DNA of 64,000 nucleotides from Galdieria sulphuraria (GCF_000341285.1 NW_005178447.1:141376-205375), one strand, 5' to 3'; counted from the first letter of the stretch, positions 44,115-57,420 are shown. A program made the numbers and translations. Notes: a model not told the origin generated them from the letters alone.

Positions 44115-44244
44115 TGACTTTTTTACTTTGAATACCCAACAAGAACCCTTTGTGCTTTACAATGTTATACAATTCCTCGATGAACACATATTTTATGTTG
44201 CAATAATATTACAAAAGATGACTTGTCTCAGTTATTGCTCTTGA

Positions 44245-47200
44245 TCATCTTATTTCTTTCTCCTTTGTGAGCCACTCTTGAAATTGTGCATCCAATAATG
44301 CCAGTTGTCGTTTCATGTCTTTTAATTGTTCTTGCAGACTTTCCATATCATAATTGCTGTTATTCATTCTATTGTATTTTGTACCATTTGTCATCAACAT
44401 ATTATCATTGGATTTCTCTCTGGAAACATTTTCATTTCCATTGCTTATTTGATACAACTGAGTCTTTAATACATGATTCAATTGCATTCCTACTTGTTCC
44501 AAAGTCCTCCAAACGGTTCGAGCTCTTTCCACTACAACGTCAGGCAAACCTGACAAACCAGCTACTTGGATACCATAACTTTTATTGGCTCCTCCAGGAA
44601 TAACCTTGTGCAAAAATATGACTTGATCATCCTTTTCGATGACTTTTACTTGTAAATTGATAACCCAAGGAAATACGGAAGCGAGTTCATTCATCTCATG
44701 ATAATGAGTAGCAAAAATACTCAAACATTGAATATTTGATGAAAGATATTCTGCTACACTCCATGCAATACTCAAACCATCTAAAGTTGTCTAAAAATTG
44801 ATCAATATTTTTGATTCATATCGAAACAATTGTATTCTTACTGTCCCACGACCAATTTCATCCAACAATACCAATGAATATTTGGTTGCTTGACGCAATA
44901 TTCTTGCAGTTTCAGTCATTTCTACCATAAAAGTACTTTGACCTGAACCAATATCATCTACAGCTCCAACTCGAGTAAATATTGCATCCATAATACTTAA
45001 TTGAGCTTCTTGTGCCGGTACAAAGCTACCTATTTGCGCCAATAATTGGATGGTTCCTATTTGACGCAAATAACAACTTTTGCCAGAAGAATTGGGTCCT
45101 GTCAAAATTACCAAACGACTCGACTGATGAGATAAATCGATGGAATTGGAAACAAAGCTTCCTGGTGAAATCATTTGCTCAACTACTGGGTGGCGACCAT
45201 TCTCTATCTTCAAGACAACTGCCGATGATGAACTATTCTTCTCTTCATCATCCAATAAATATAATTGCGGTCTACAATATTCTCTTTCCATTGCCATCCT
45301 TGCCAAACCACAAAAGACATCCAATGTTGCTACGGCCTCGGCTATTCTCTGTAATGAAGGTGCATATTGTTGCAGGTGATTACGAAAGTTATCGAAAATT
45401 TCGCGTTCCTTTGAAGCAAGACACTCTCGAACATATAAAATACTTCTTTCTCTCTCCAGTAATTGAGTAGTGGTATAACGTTCTTCTCCTATTAGTGTTT
45501 GCTTTCGAATATAGTCATTTGGAACTTTGGAAAGTGCACGTTTCGAAATGGAAATGTAATAACCCAAAGACTTGTGATAGCCAACTTTTAAATTGTGTAA
45601 ACCCAATCTCTTCCTTTCATTCCTTTCATATTCCAGCATCCATTGCATATGAAGCTTGTATTCTTTCTCCAATTCTTCCAATTGCTGATTTTTTCCACTT
45701 TGAACGAAGAGCACACTTTCGGAGTTGGATCCAGTAAAATTATCTACAACATGAGGACTTGTGGAAACTGGTGATGACAAAGTAATGTTAGCATCGATTT
45801 CTTCCACGATAACTTGAATCAACTCTTCTGACAATGGCGACAGAATAGCTGCAAGTAAATCAACCACTCTTTTTTGTCTATCAATAGAAGAAGAAATCAA
45901 TCTATTCAAGATATGTAGTAAGCGAGGGATCTTTTTCAAGGATTCTCCCAAATGATAAAAGTCCTTTTCATTCGCACGAAGAGAACCTATACGACAAGCC
46001 AATCTTTCCAAGTCATTGAAACCTTTTAGAGTGTCAACTAAACCTGATAGAATATCGCAGTTTTGAATAAGCAATTCTATAACTTCGTATCTTGCATTTA
46101 ATATTCGCCCATCTCTCAATGGATGCAATAACCATCTTCGTAACAGTCTTGCACCCATACAAGTAACTGTACGATCAACAGACCAAAGCAAGGATCCCTT
46201 CTTATTTCCTTCTCTTAGTGTTTCAAGTACTTCTAAATTCCGCAAAGTATTTTCATCTAAATGAACAAATTCATCAGCTCTATGCAATCGAAAGAAATTC
46301 AAATTGATCGGTGCTATTCTTTCAATGGTTTCTTGTAAATAATGAAATATAGCTGCACAAGCTTTTAGTAACAAGCAAGAGTCTTTTAAACCAAACACTT
46401 CAATGCTATTACAATGAAATCTTTGTAAAAGTTGTTGTTTACCCAACTGACTGTCAAAAGAGTGAACAGGTCGAGCAGTATAACATAATTCTGGTAGCTG
46501 ATACGTAATACATTGCTCTTGTAGAATATTCTTCCATATGGGGTTATCTTCCATCAAAACTTCCGAAGGAGAAATCCTTATGAGTTCTCTTATAAAAGCA
46601 TCGATATTCTTTCCTTCTAATCCTTGAAATTCTCCGGTAGAAGTATCAACATAAGCAATTGCCCAATTCACTCGGTTAAACTCTTTTGTAGATGAGCTCA
46701 TGTCTACAGCAATAGCAGCCAAGTAATTGTTTTTCTTAGCATCCAACATAGAATCTTCCGTCAAAGTGCCTGGCGTAAGTAGACGGGTTACTTGTCTTTT
46801 TACTAAAGAACCTGCTTGAGCCATTGTTGCAGGTTCGGTTTGATCACAAACTGCAACTTTGACGTTTTTCTTTAACAATATTGAAAGATATTTATCCAAT
46901 GAATGTTGAGGTATTCCTGACATAGGAACCTTGCATCCCAAATCTTTTCCTCCGCCTTTACTAGTTAGTGTCTAAACAAAACTCTAAATATCTGCTACTA
47001 TACTTGATCTTTTTGAACACTTACCACTTCCAGAGTTTCTGCTAGTATTTGGGCGTCATCGAAAAAAGATTCGTAGAAGTCTCCCACTCGATACAATAAA
47101 AGGTAATCTGGATGTTCACTTTTAGTATCCCAATAGTGCCTCAACATGGGAGATAGTTTGTTATAGTCGATCTTCTCATAGGTTGAAGGCGACAAGGTAG

Positions 47201-47372
47201 TTTGAGAATAAAAGTTTTGCTCCCTCTGTTTTCCGCAAGTCAGTATTGTGAAAAGTTTAGAATATCGACACGGTTGGTTATGACACTTTCGTGTTTTTTT
47301 AAATGAACGACAATAAAAGTAAAGTTTTTGATTCGCTGCAATTGATACACTCCAAAACGCCATCAAAGCCAT
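44245..47372 (-). CDS. Bacterial-type MutS mismatch-repair protein, likely organellar
   Basis: ATPase that recognises DNA mismatches. Exons 47372-47025, 46971-44842 and 44790-44245 give 1007 aa. The N-terminal mismatch-binding motif [11 protein letters not shown] (Phe-x-Glu) is intact. The connector, lever and clamp domains follow, then Walker [12 protein letters not shown], Walker [12 protein letters not shown] joined across the second intron to [10 protein letters not shown], and the ATHYHEM switch. It is closer to bacterial MutS than to nuclear MSH2-MSH6. The ~80-residue leader rich in Arg, Lys and Cys before the domain suggests import into plastid or mitochondrion. There is no C-terminal GIY-YIG nuclease like that of plant MSH1; instead a ~60-residue polar linker and a short coiled coil. 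The family is certain; the location is inferred. Confidence 0.9.
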
Positions 47373-47581
47373 TTTAAGTTCTGAATGGATGTCCACTCCT
47401 CAAACAAATCCATCTTCAAACTGTTCGACTGCGCTTATATATCAACTTTCTCAAACTTTGTTTTGGCATTCCGAGTCATTTAACTTTTTTTTTTTACTCC
47501 AAAGAATCTATTCAAGTCTTCATAACAGTTTTGCTATCAAAAGAACTCGTTTCTTTCTATTCGAGTTTCTATTTCATGAGC

Positions 47582-48826
47582 TCAGAGAGATAAAGAGCTT
47601 GAACTGTTCCAATTGGAGCTCGTATCTTCTCCATTTTGAGACCGTAACCGAATACTTAGTTGTTCCATTTGTTTGCGCAACATCTCAGCTAACTTTTGCT
47701 TGCGTTGTTTGCGGTCCAACCGATTGCGAAATAATATGGGATTGTATGCTTCACTCCAATTCTCCTTTTTTCTTTTCTCAATCGATGACTTACCCATAAT
47801 GATATAATAATTTCGAAGACTTTGGCTTATCTTTTTCTTTGTTTCTTCTCCAATAGGCTTTCCTGGTCGGTTTCTAGCTGCTTCAATCACTTTAGAACGA
47901 TATTCCACATCTTTCCATTTTGCACGAATAGATTCTGCTATTCTCCTTCTTGTTTCTTCTGATTTTGTCAATTTCGCTTTTGAACTGGAAGTTGATTGAC
48001 TTTTGACAGGTTCCATTCCAAAGATGATCGACAATTTTTGATTCTGACGAGAAGTTTTGATTTGAGGAAAACGCATTTTGTATTCGCAAAGTTGTAAAAA
48101 GATGCGTTGGTTTACTCGTGTTGTCGTTTCTCTGGAAAAGAAATAAGGCAAAGGACCTTTGCCTTCTACAGTCCAACTGGTCTTGGGATGACTTTTCTTA
48201 CTCGAAAGTCTTATTCGAAGCCTAGTCATGGCAGAATGCAATTTTCCCAACTGCCTTTCTCGAAGTGCTTCTCTTATCTATCGAACAACAAGAAACTATG
48301 TCATATATCTTGTCTTGCCACGAAATCAACCATTTCTCTTACCTTAGGGTCAGCCATTTTGAGTCTTAAGCTATACGATATTTTCTCTCTAGTTTCTTTC
48401 GAATGATTTCTTCCTTTATTCCAAGGAATACTACCCTTTCTAGCTGCTGCTATCTTTGCTTTGCTTTCAGGAGTGTGCACACTTCCAGTTCTCCTTGGCG
48501 TGGAGGACTCTTTGTTCACGACTACCAACGACTCGGTATTTTGGGGAGCTGAAAGTATCAAAAAAGGAAAATTTTTAAACTATTGCACACCATTCGTTAG
48601 GTTCAGCTAGAATAACAACCATTACTCAATAAAACTCTACCTTGAGAGGATTCAGAGTTGCAATACTGCGTCTACGTGAAAGGAGGTTGCTTTTGCCTTT
48701 ATACAAAGGAAAAGTAAAGTTACCAAAAGCATAAGTAAGTTGCACATTATTCCTACGCAGGACATTGGTTGTCTTATTTCTTGTCGAGTGAATCATAAAC
48801 AACAAAGAACAACGACAACATCCCAT
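47582..48826 (-). CDS. NUMOD3-motif protein, possibly plastid-targeted
   Basis: Exons in gene order about 48826-48641, 48531-48343 and 48277-47582, about 356 aa. The leader (LLFMIHSTRNKTTNVLRRNN ... SRRRSIATL) looks like an organelle presequence. The body contains NUMOD3-type helix motifs: HTPESKAKIAAARKGSIPWN, HSKETREKISYSLRL, KSEETRRRIAESIRAKW and GEETKKKISQSLRNYY, four copies of a short DNA-binding element first known from homing endonucleases. No nuclease domain is seen. The C-terminus is basic with a long helix (RKQRKQKLAEMLRKQ). The second exon's acceptor is uncertain because two AG sites fit with different phases. A DNA- or RNA-binding role is inferred. Its start is 28 bases from the divergent nucleoporin gene. 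Confidence 0.65.
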
Positions 48827-48854
48827 ATTGATATTATCCGAACATTGTTGTGGG

Positions 48855-51800
48855 ATGTCCGTTTCTACTATACCTGACAGGTCACAAAGCGGTTTTCGTT
48901 TTAAAGAAAATTGGAGTTTATACGTTGACAAGTTGTTTCAAAATGTTGAAGATGATTCTGCTAGTTTGAGGTAAATGATGTACTTTTTCTTTGGTTCAAA
49001 CTTTGTAACTTGGACTGTTATGTTTTTTGGAATAGCCGGTTGTCAGTTTGTAATGAAACTGAAGTGTTGGCAATAGTGAAAGGAAGTCAAGTTGTGGTTA
49101 CTTGGTTGAAGTCCATTCAACAATCAACGAACGAGGTTAGTTAAGAAGTGGGACAACTTTTTCCTCATTCTCAATGAGAGATCATCTAGTTGACAGAATA
49201 CAAGCGTTTAAAATTTTCCAAAGTCGTGAAGAACTTTGGTTTTGCCAAGAAAGGAAATATATTATTCGTTCATTTGCAACAAGAAGTGAAGCTTACTTTG
49301 TATTCTATCGCTGCTTTGTTTCAAAATAACACAGAACCTGTTCAAGTCATCTCTGTTTCGAGCGTTCCCTGTAAAATATGGACAGTAGAAGAAGAAGAAC
49401 ATCTGTATTGTAGTGACTATAGTCAAATAGAGCGAATACATTGGCCAAGTTCAAAGCACCAAATCTTGTTCCGTTTACCTCAACAAGTGCAGGAGTTGAT
49501 GTTTTCTCCAGAAGGTAGAAGAGTGGCCAGTATAACCAAAGACGCCAAGTTTCAGCTTTGGGATGACAAGGGAAAGGAATTGGATCAACGAATTCTTCCT
49601 TTAGAGTTACCACTTCCGACACTCGAACTATTTTGGAATCATCCCACTATTTTGTTGATAATGGTTCATCGAATGGATGGCATGTTGTTGATATGTTGCA
49701 GTATAGATGCAGAGACACATATTCAGCAAGTGAATATTTATTCTTCGCCTTTTATCGAAGCACCTTGTTCTATGAGCAATGGAATGTCTCCCTTTGGTAT
49801 GATACAAGTTATAGAAGAATGGCAACTCTTCATTCTAGGTGTTTCTTATTCAACAGATATTCAAGTTATTTACAAAGAAAAGGAACAAATATATTTACTC
49901 ATGTTGGAAGAAGGAGAAGAGATTTCTTGCCCTGTCGATGAACATGGTGGAGATACTTATCCTGTAGCTTTTGCATTAGATTGGACCAATACTATGCCTG
50001 TACCTTCCAAAATCTCTTCTGACACCAAACTTTGTGCAATGCCCAGACTAGTCTTACTGTTGAATAACGATATGTTGAAATATTATAGTGTTATTAATGA
50101 TCATTGCACTCAACCTTGTACTAGAATTAGACCATCTATAGCACCTATTGTTGTAGGTTTGTCATCATCACAAAAAGAAAAGAGTTTATCTGAAAGTCCA
50201 TCTGAGAGCCAGTTAAGCTCTCATCAGAGAAACTCATTTACGACTGTGGATATGGATTCTATGTGTGATAATCTTACAAAGAAGATGCAACGATTATTTC
50301 ATGAAATAACAAAGAAACAAGATAATTTGGATGTCTCACTTCCGCAAGAGATAATGGATAGAAGGATGCTTCGAATCGATGCAAGGTATCAAGATTGCAA
50401 AGTGCAATGTCGAAAACTTTTACAACAGTGTGACCGTTTACACAAAGAATGGATAGAACAGATTATAGGAGAATTGGAAGAATGCGAAAAGATGCGTTTG
50501 GAAGAAGAACAAATTTTGTACAACGCTGAAAACCAGTCAGAAACTTTTCTACAAGATTGGATTCACCCACAATGGAAAGAAATAGAACAACAAGTACAAG
50601 AGAAGAAACGACAAATCGAACACTCTATTGATTTCATTCAAGAATTTTTAGAGAAAACTTATCGGGACAGAAAGGCAGCACATCACATTGGTGATACAAG
50701 TGTAATTTCTCAACGCAAAAAAATATTTCAGTCATTATATATACAGCGACAACGCTTAGAAACCCTTTTTAAACGATTTCAAGAAGTAGAAAGGACATAT
50801 TTGGATAGAATTCAAAGCAGTGACACTACTTCATCATCGCCAAGTTATTCACAAAACCGGACTCATTTTCCAGTTTTATTGGCAGAGAATTGGATAGATA
50901 CAAATACTCTGATGGATACCGAATCTTTAAAGAAATCTAGCCAATTGATCTATGAGATGGCCATGAATAATGGAAGAAATGAAATAAGGCCTCAACAGAA
51001 ACCTCTGCATTTTCCAAAATTGAAACAAATTTCTGGAACAAACAACAAGGAGAAGACTTTGATCATGAATCAAGATCAAATGTCAATAGCGTCGTTATCT
51101 TTTCATTCAGTCAATAATTCCAATGAGCAATCGTTTTCGCAGTTACAGTCTTCCTCTTTGTTAGCAAATGATTCTTCTGCTTTTAGTTTCTCTTTAAAAA
51201 CATCCATGGAACAACAGAAAGAGAAGATGCCATCCAATCGTATTTCTCTCAATGATACGCCTCGTCAAGCTCCATTGGATGAGCATGAACAACAACCAGA
51301 AACAACTAAGATAGGATATCATTTAGACGCTTTCAAAGAGAACCCCAAAGAGTATGTCCGAAGCAAATCATCTTCTTTCCAACATGTAACCAATGCAAAC
51401 TCTCATTTGTATCAAGAAAAGGAAGTCCAGCAATCACATCCATCATCGGAACTTAGTTTGGTAAAACCAGATGATGCTTTGCACAAGTCATCCACAAGTA
51501 TTCAAAGTATGGATTCCCACTCGAACGAGGGACCAACAGCACCTCTGGATGGAAAATCAAAGGATACGAAAAATGAAGATACACTTACAACTCCTCCTAT
51601 GAAATCTTCCAACGATCAGCAGCATGAAGAAGTAACTCAACTGACAATCAAAACTTTGGAATCCACTGAAGCTGACAATTCGAATATGGCAACGACTGAT
51701 CATTCTGTTATGAGAGATTTTGAATCAATGGAATTTTCCAATGAAAAGCAGTCAGAGTCAAGAACAAACCCGAATAGTCAAAAGGGTGCGTTGCAAATGC

Positions 51801-52345
51801 AAAATAACCCATTTGGAAGAGGCTTTCCACAAGTTGGTACTGTCGCTGGGCCATGGAGTGGCTTCGGATCCTTGGCTTCCACCGATTCAACCTTTTCAAG
51901 TCCCAGTTCACTAACAACAGTTGTCAATTCATCGCAACAGAATGTTGCCAGCAACACTGGATTCAGTTCGGGCTTTGGATCACCTGTCAGCCATCCTCCA
52001 ATGAACAGTCCATTAGGTACAAATGTAAATACTTCAAGTTCTGGATATCAATTTGGTAGCCCTTCTCCTTTTCTTTCTCCCGTTGCAGGAGCTTTTGGCA
52101 TTTCAAACGTTACTCCTCCTACAAATAGAGCAGCATTTGGTTTCGGTATGAGTTCTTCTGATGGGTCAAATCCGTTTGCTTCTCTTGCGCAAAGAACAGC
52201 AACTTCTCCGGTATTGAGTTCAAATATTTTTGGTTCTGTTCCAAACCCATCCACAAGTCCTGGAACAAATGCTGCTTTTACATGGAGTCAGTCAACTAGT
52301 ACTGCAACATCCCTACCTCCGTCATTTAGTCAAATGCGCAAGTAA
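48855..52345 (+). CDS. NUP214/Nup159-like nucleoporin with FG repeats
   Basis: Cytoplasmic-side nuclear-pore component acting in mRNA export. Exons 48855-48970, 49036-49135 and 49190-52345 give 1123 aa. The first ~380 residues look like a beta-propeller (KVVKNFGFAKKGNILFVHL, VQELMFSPEGRRVASITKDA). Residues about 420-620 form a coiled coil (KKMQRLFHEITKKQD, EWIEQIIGELEECEKM). A long Ser/Asn/Gln-rich region follows. The last ~190 residues have FG dipeptides (NPFGRGFP, GFGSPVS, QFGSPSP, FGFGMSS, NIFGSV), the transport-receptor binding repeats. The three-part layout is the reason for the NUP214 call; sequence similarity in the propeller is modest. The two short 5' exons are needed to reach the ATG. 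Confidence 0.78.
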
Positions 52346-53342
52346 TTATATCGCCATATAGCTAGAAACTAGAAAAGTTTTCGTTTGAGGAGAGCCCATT
52401 GTGTTAATTTGCAAAGATGGTACTGAAATATTTCGAAGATGGGATTACTCGTTGGATACTAAATTTCATTGAAGTAAATACGTATACTTCTAAGCCTTTA
52501 TGAAGGTGACAAGAGAACTTTTCGCCAATGCTTAGAGAGGATATTTGCTTTTAGATGATTCGAATGTTGTAGGTATCGACAGCAAATCGGTTGCTCTTTG
52601 GACCGGAAAAATCTATGTTGTGATTGTTGTGATTGACTCTTGATACATTCATGAACATTTATTTCATTTGAAAAGTTTAAAATCTTCAAATTATTGTTCA
52701 TTTATGTGTCAAGCGAAGCTAGGTTTGACATATATATGTTTCTTCATTTTGCTTGAATATATTTATATACATGTTGATTTGCAAAGAAAATATTTGTTAA
52801 AACTAGAAGGATGAATAGTTGAGAGGAGCAGTTGTGTATATAGTGAAATCCGAAGAGTCAACTGGTTTAAGGAAAAAAGTGAGAGTAACAAGCCAACGAT
52901 GACTTGACTGAAACCAATAGATTGGATAGAACAGGTAGAATATTCTCCTTGGACTACAAAATCTCCAAGACAACTTAAGAAGACCAACAATTATAGAAGA
53001 TATGTTCACCCACCAGTCCATGATTGATTGATTATTACCGCTTCGAGGGAAGAAGAGCTAATCGATCACATTCCAAAAGAGGTTTTAGTTTCATTTGTTC
53101 AAGTGTAGTTTTGATATCCAAGCTTCTCTTTGGGTATCTTTCAAGCTTTGAATTGTTTCTGTTGTAACAGTGCAACTGTTCCTCGCAGATCTTGAGCTCC
53201 ACTTAGCCTCTAGTATCCTCTTGGATTGTCCAGCACTGGAAACCTTTGTTACCTATATAAGAACTCTTGTTACTGAAACTCTGTAATTCTATGGAAATTC
53301 TCTGTGGAGGATAGAGTCAAGGTACAGGACTCCAAGTCTTCT

Positions 53343-53520
53343 TTGAGTTTTAATACTTAACCGACTTGACTGTCTCACAAAGTCAGCGAACTTTTAGTCT
53401 TATTTCAGTATTCTTGAACTTTTATAGCTACTGTACAGAAAGTCTTGTCCTGTAAATGATGGCTAAGAATCAGACCTTGGTTTAAGATTTTTAAGGTTAT
53501 TTGTAGGAAACTAACTGAAT
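53343..53520 (+). repeat. Diverged direct repeat, copy C
   Basis: Matches 56518-56700 in order: GAGTTTTA at 53345 and 56522; GAAAGTCTTGT at 53448 and 56620; TAAGAATCAG at 53464 and 56641. Offsets of 3172-3177 are nearly constant, so this is a collinear repeat and not chance words. Confidence 0.7.
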
Positions 53521-56017
53521 TGTGAGTGGGTCTTATGTTTATTGCTTTGCTGTACTTTTCATACGTAAGTTTTTTTTGGTGAGAGAATCTTTTCAAAGAG
53601 ACGAACTATATAATAAAAATATTTCCACTTTTGGTAAAACCGATTCTATTTCGGGAGTTGCACACAGACATCTTAGGACCATCTCTGCCTATTTGTCATG
53701 GTTTTCATTTCTGTTGTGCCTTTGGGGTTGTTCACAAATTGGCACTTGTGACGGAGTGATGTTATTGTACAGTCAATATTCTCCTTTGTAAGTTAATGAG
53801 GCGTTTAAATAGGACCTTGACCATAGATAAATTATTTTTTTTATGACTTCATTTCCGATAATATTTACCTTTTACACAGCTGTCCATGAGTAGTTACATA
53901 ATTTATCAACGTCTCATAACTTTTTGCCTATGGATGATTGCTAGTCAATTCATCATGAACTTTGCTAAAATACGAATTTGGTTACCTTCTTTTCTATTTC
54001 TTTTTGTGACACCGTTTTGCACAAATTATGAAATAACTTTTCAACTAAAACTGAAACAAGGCGATGCTGGCTAGAAGCGTTGTAGCTCTTCACAGAGGCA
54101 GTACCAAAAAGTTGACAAGTAGTTAAGCAAGTCTGAAAAGCGAAAAAAAAAATTTGGTATGTGATAATATTTTAGGAAGACTTGTATCCAAAGGTAACTA
54201 AAGTCTCTATGCTCAAAAAGCTATGACAAAAAAGATCATATATACAAGTCATTGCATCTTGCTGAAAAGTCTCTTTTCTTTTAGTCAAATCTATTTACAG
54301 ATGGTTTCAAAACAGAACCATGTAGCAAACTACTTGAAAAGGGAAACAATACATAACAAGGTAGTAACCATACACTTAGCGTTGTTCAATTCTGCTTGCA
54401 GCTTCATGTTTGCAAAAACTGGAAATTCAGAAAAGTGATATAACTGTGAAGACTGATTTTGCCATTCTTAAGATTGGAAGAGAATTACCAACCTCGAATT
54501 CGCCTTGTAAAGAAACCTTGGACATCTATTGCATTATTGTCTCATACGGAGCTTTGTGATTGATGGTTTGAAGATGGAGAACAAAACTTTTGAAGCGCAG
54601 GAACATGTTTTTATTCTTTTAGCCTCGAAGCAAGTACTTTCATGTATCACAATTAAAGACAGAAGAGTAAACTTGGTATTTCAAGAGGAGAATGTATATT
54701 CTTTGTAGCTAGGATACAAAAATATAGTTAGGTTATACATATCTTACAAACACTAAGATTCCACACTCAAAAAGATTCTCTGGCATTCCAGAATAAAGGG
54801 AATGTGCAAGAAAAAGCATTATTTATGGAAGCGCAAAGTTAAAACTTTCAATAACAACACATTGAGAATTGATATCCTTATAACAATAAGACTTTAGGTT
54901 GTGTTGAGACAAGTCGATCCACTTTAAGAGTCAAAGATAACTAGTTGCGTACTTGAATAGTTGAGAAATAGAGAAAACGTCAGTAAAATAACTTGACTAG
55001 TATAATAGCAATAGAGATCTGTGTAAGAAGAAAGGAACTTGACCATTATCAAGGCATCCAAGGTTTTGAACCAAGAAAAAGAGATTCTCGAAGATTTCAC
55101 AATGTATATAAAGTTTTGCAAGAACAACTCTGCTACTGAAAAGCAATAGAAGAAGAACAAGCAAAGATCATTTACGTGATTCCAAAAGTATGCTTTGGAG
55201 AACAGCTATTTTCTAAACTCTTGTATCTCCTGCGTATTTGTAGACACTATATTATGCCCCGTATGTCGTCAGTATTTAGGATATGGCTTCTTGTATCTCA
55301 TAGCGTATTTCGGAAGAACCTTAGTGACTTTAGCGAGCTCGATTCTCGTTCTATTATCATTCGTCTGAGCTTGTCCTTAAAATCAAGAAATGAACAAACA
55401 TCAAGTCGCATGACAAAGCAACGAGTATGATATTTTTATGCACTGTAAATGAGGAAAGGCAATAGTGTAATTATCTGTAACAAAGGAATAGAAATTGACA
55501 AAAGAACAGAACAAAAGAGAAAAATAGTAAGCCTGAACTAGACTCATAATGATATTTCAAGGACAGATTCCATAAGATTAGATGTTTGAATAGTCTAAAG
55601 AGAAAAAATATCAAAATTTCAACAAAAATTTTTACTGCAAGTCATACTCGTGTTTGCTTATAAAAACCAACTCTATTTAAACATAGATGTAGAATTTGCA
55701 AAAAAAAGCCAAGCCAAAATAAAGAGAAGAAAAAAACAAAACCTGGAAAATCTACCAATAAAAAAAAGACAAAAAAGCTCGAGCAACAAAGTAGTGAGAC
55801 TAGAAACAAATGAAACCGATCATCTTGAAGAGAAAGCGGTAAAACGTTACAAGAAGATAAAGATTTATGAATAAATAAGAAAAAATTGGAGAAATCAGAT
55901 CATTGCAGGAAGTCAAGTTCCAAAGAGCAAAACATTACGAATCAACCAACAGGCTAATAGAAGAACTGCAAGAAACTAAAGGATAAGTGATGATTGCTTT
56001 GGGAAAATTTTGAATGA

Positions 56018-56490
56018 GATGGGTCGCACGGCCTTAGAGTTGTCAGTTTGACAACGAAAGCTGAAAAAAGCCATTTTTTTAAAAGCAAGGGAAAAGCTTT
56101 GAACTCACAATATGCTCAAGTTGTTGGTAACTAAGAATAAAGGAAAAAAAGCAGGATTGGAAGCCTAAGGTTGTGTTCCTGCTGGTAAAAATTTTGACAG
56201 TGGCGGTTGTAGCTACTAGTGGTTGGACTCTGTTTTGAAGGACTACTTTTTCTTTATGAACGTAAAATGTATAGAAGGTGATATTAATCCAAAAAGCTAT
56301 GTAGGTTGTGAGAGTAATGAAGGTGAAACTGTCGCCTTTGATGTTTCTGGAAGCCATCTGGTTAGAGTTGTCAATAGTCAAGGATATATAGATAGAGAGG
56401 AGGGTAGCATTAGTAGCATGTGTGAAGGGGAAACAAGGAGAATCACTCCTGGTCGTTTATAGAAATTTGAGAGCTGTATTGTCAAGAAAA
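56018..56490 (+). repeat. Diverged direct repeat, copy A
   Basis: Partner of the copy at 56977-57420. Shared words in the same order: AACGAAAGCTGAA (56053), AAAGCAAGGGAAAAG (56082) and GGAAACAAGGAGA (56429), with many shorter matches between. Offsets of 939-944 bases show collinearity. A 79-codon frame at 56223-56462 lies inside but is not preserved in the other copy. Confidence 0.8.
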
Positions 56491-56517
56491 GAGCAAAGAC
56501 AAAGGAGTTTAAGCTTT

Positions 56518-56700
56518 TGTTGAGTTTTAGTAGATTACTCAATTAATTGTCTCGCAAGTCCATTTAGATTTAGTTTTACTGATCATTGTTAGAGCAGTTT
56601 TGCGTATTTATTAGCAATTGAAAGTCTTGTAGTCGATTGTTAAGAATCAGTCTTTGGGTTAATATTTCCACGGTATTCTACAAGAACAAGAAACCGATCA
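56518..56700 (+). repeat. Diverged direct repeat, copy D
   Basis: Partner of 53343-53520. It directly follows copy A of the other repeat, so the two repeat types may be parts of one larger unit. Confidence 0.7.
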
Positions 56701-56976
56701 GCCTCTCAGTTGAGTGTTTTGTCAGTATAAAGAGTTGTATTCCTTATGGTAGTTTTTTGTCTCTTATAAAATTTTTTTCAAGATGAAAAACTTGGCCTGT
56801 AACTCTGCAACAGTTTTTATAGTGTAAACGATATTCGCACTCTTTTTAAAATTCATTCATTTTCCAGAATAGCATAGGAAAGTCTCGAGTCCATCATTGC
56901 ATATTTTTAATGGCTGTTTGTGTTGTCGAGCGTTGATCAATTCTCTATTGATTTGAGTATATATTTTGAAATATTA

Positions 56977-57420
56977 TGGATGGGGGGCTTTAGATAACGA
57001 AAGCTGAATAAACTTGTATTTTGAAAGCAAGGGAAAAGTTTTCAGTTCAAAGTATACTCACTTTGTTGGGAACCATGAAATAAAGCAAGCAAAAGGACAC
57101 TGTTGAAAAATCTTGGTTGTGTTCACCTGGGTAAAGAGTTGTGACGATGGCGACTGTAGCTATTAGTCCGTTTTGAGAAACGCCTTTGTTTTTTGGAATT
57201 ACTGGGTTTACCGAGGGTGAAATATGTCTAAAACAACATGTGAGTAGTAAGAGTGATAAAGTTGGAACTAGTATTGATAGTGTTTCTGAAAGGCATCTAT
57301 TGCAAATCGTCTTTGGTCTTGTAATATAGTTGGAAAGGAGGGTAACAGTAGTAGTACGGTATGAATGGGAAACAAGGAGACTTGTGTATAACAGTATTTG
57401 CCTCGTCAAGAGTGCTGCTG
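56977..57420 (+). repeat. Diverged direct repeat, copy B
   Basis: Partner of 56018-56490. Shared words begin at 56997, 57024 and 57368. Frames are broken differently in the two copies, which argues against present coding function. Confidence 0.8.

Noticed and set aside
47582-48826. Homing endonuclease gene
   Set aside because: Only NUMOD3-like motifs are present; no LAGLIDADG, GIY-YIG or HNH catalytic motif was seen, and the gene has spliceosomal introns.
56223-56462. 79-codon + strand frame inside repeat A
   Set aside because: The matching region of repeat B has several stops, so it does not look like conserved coding sequence.
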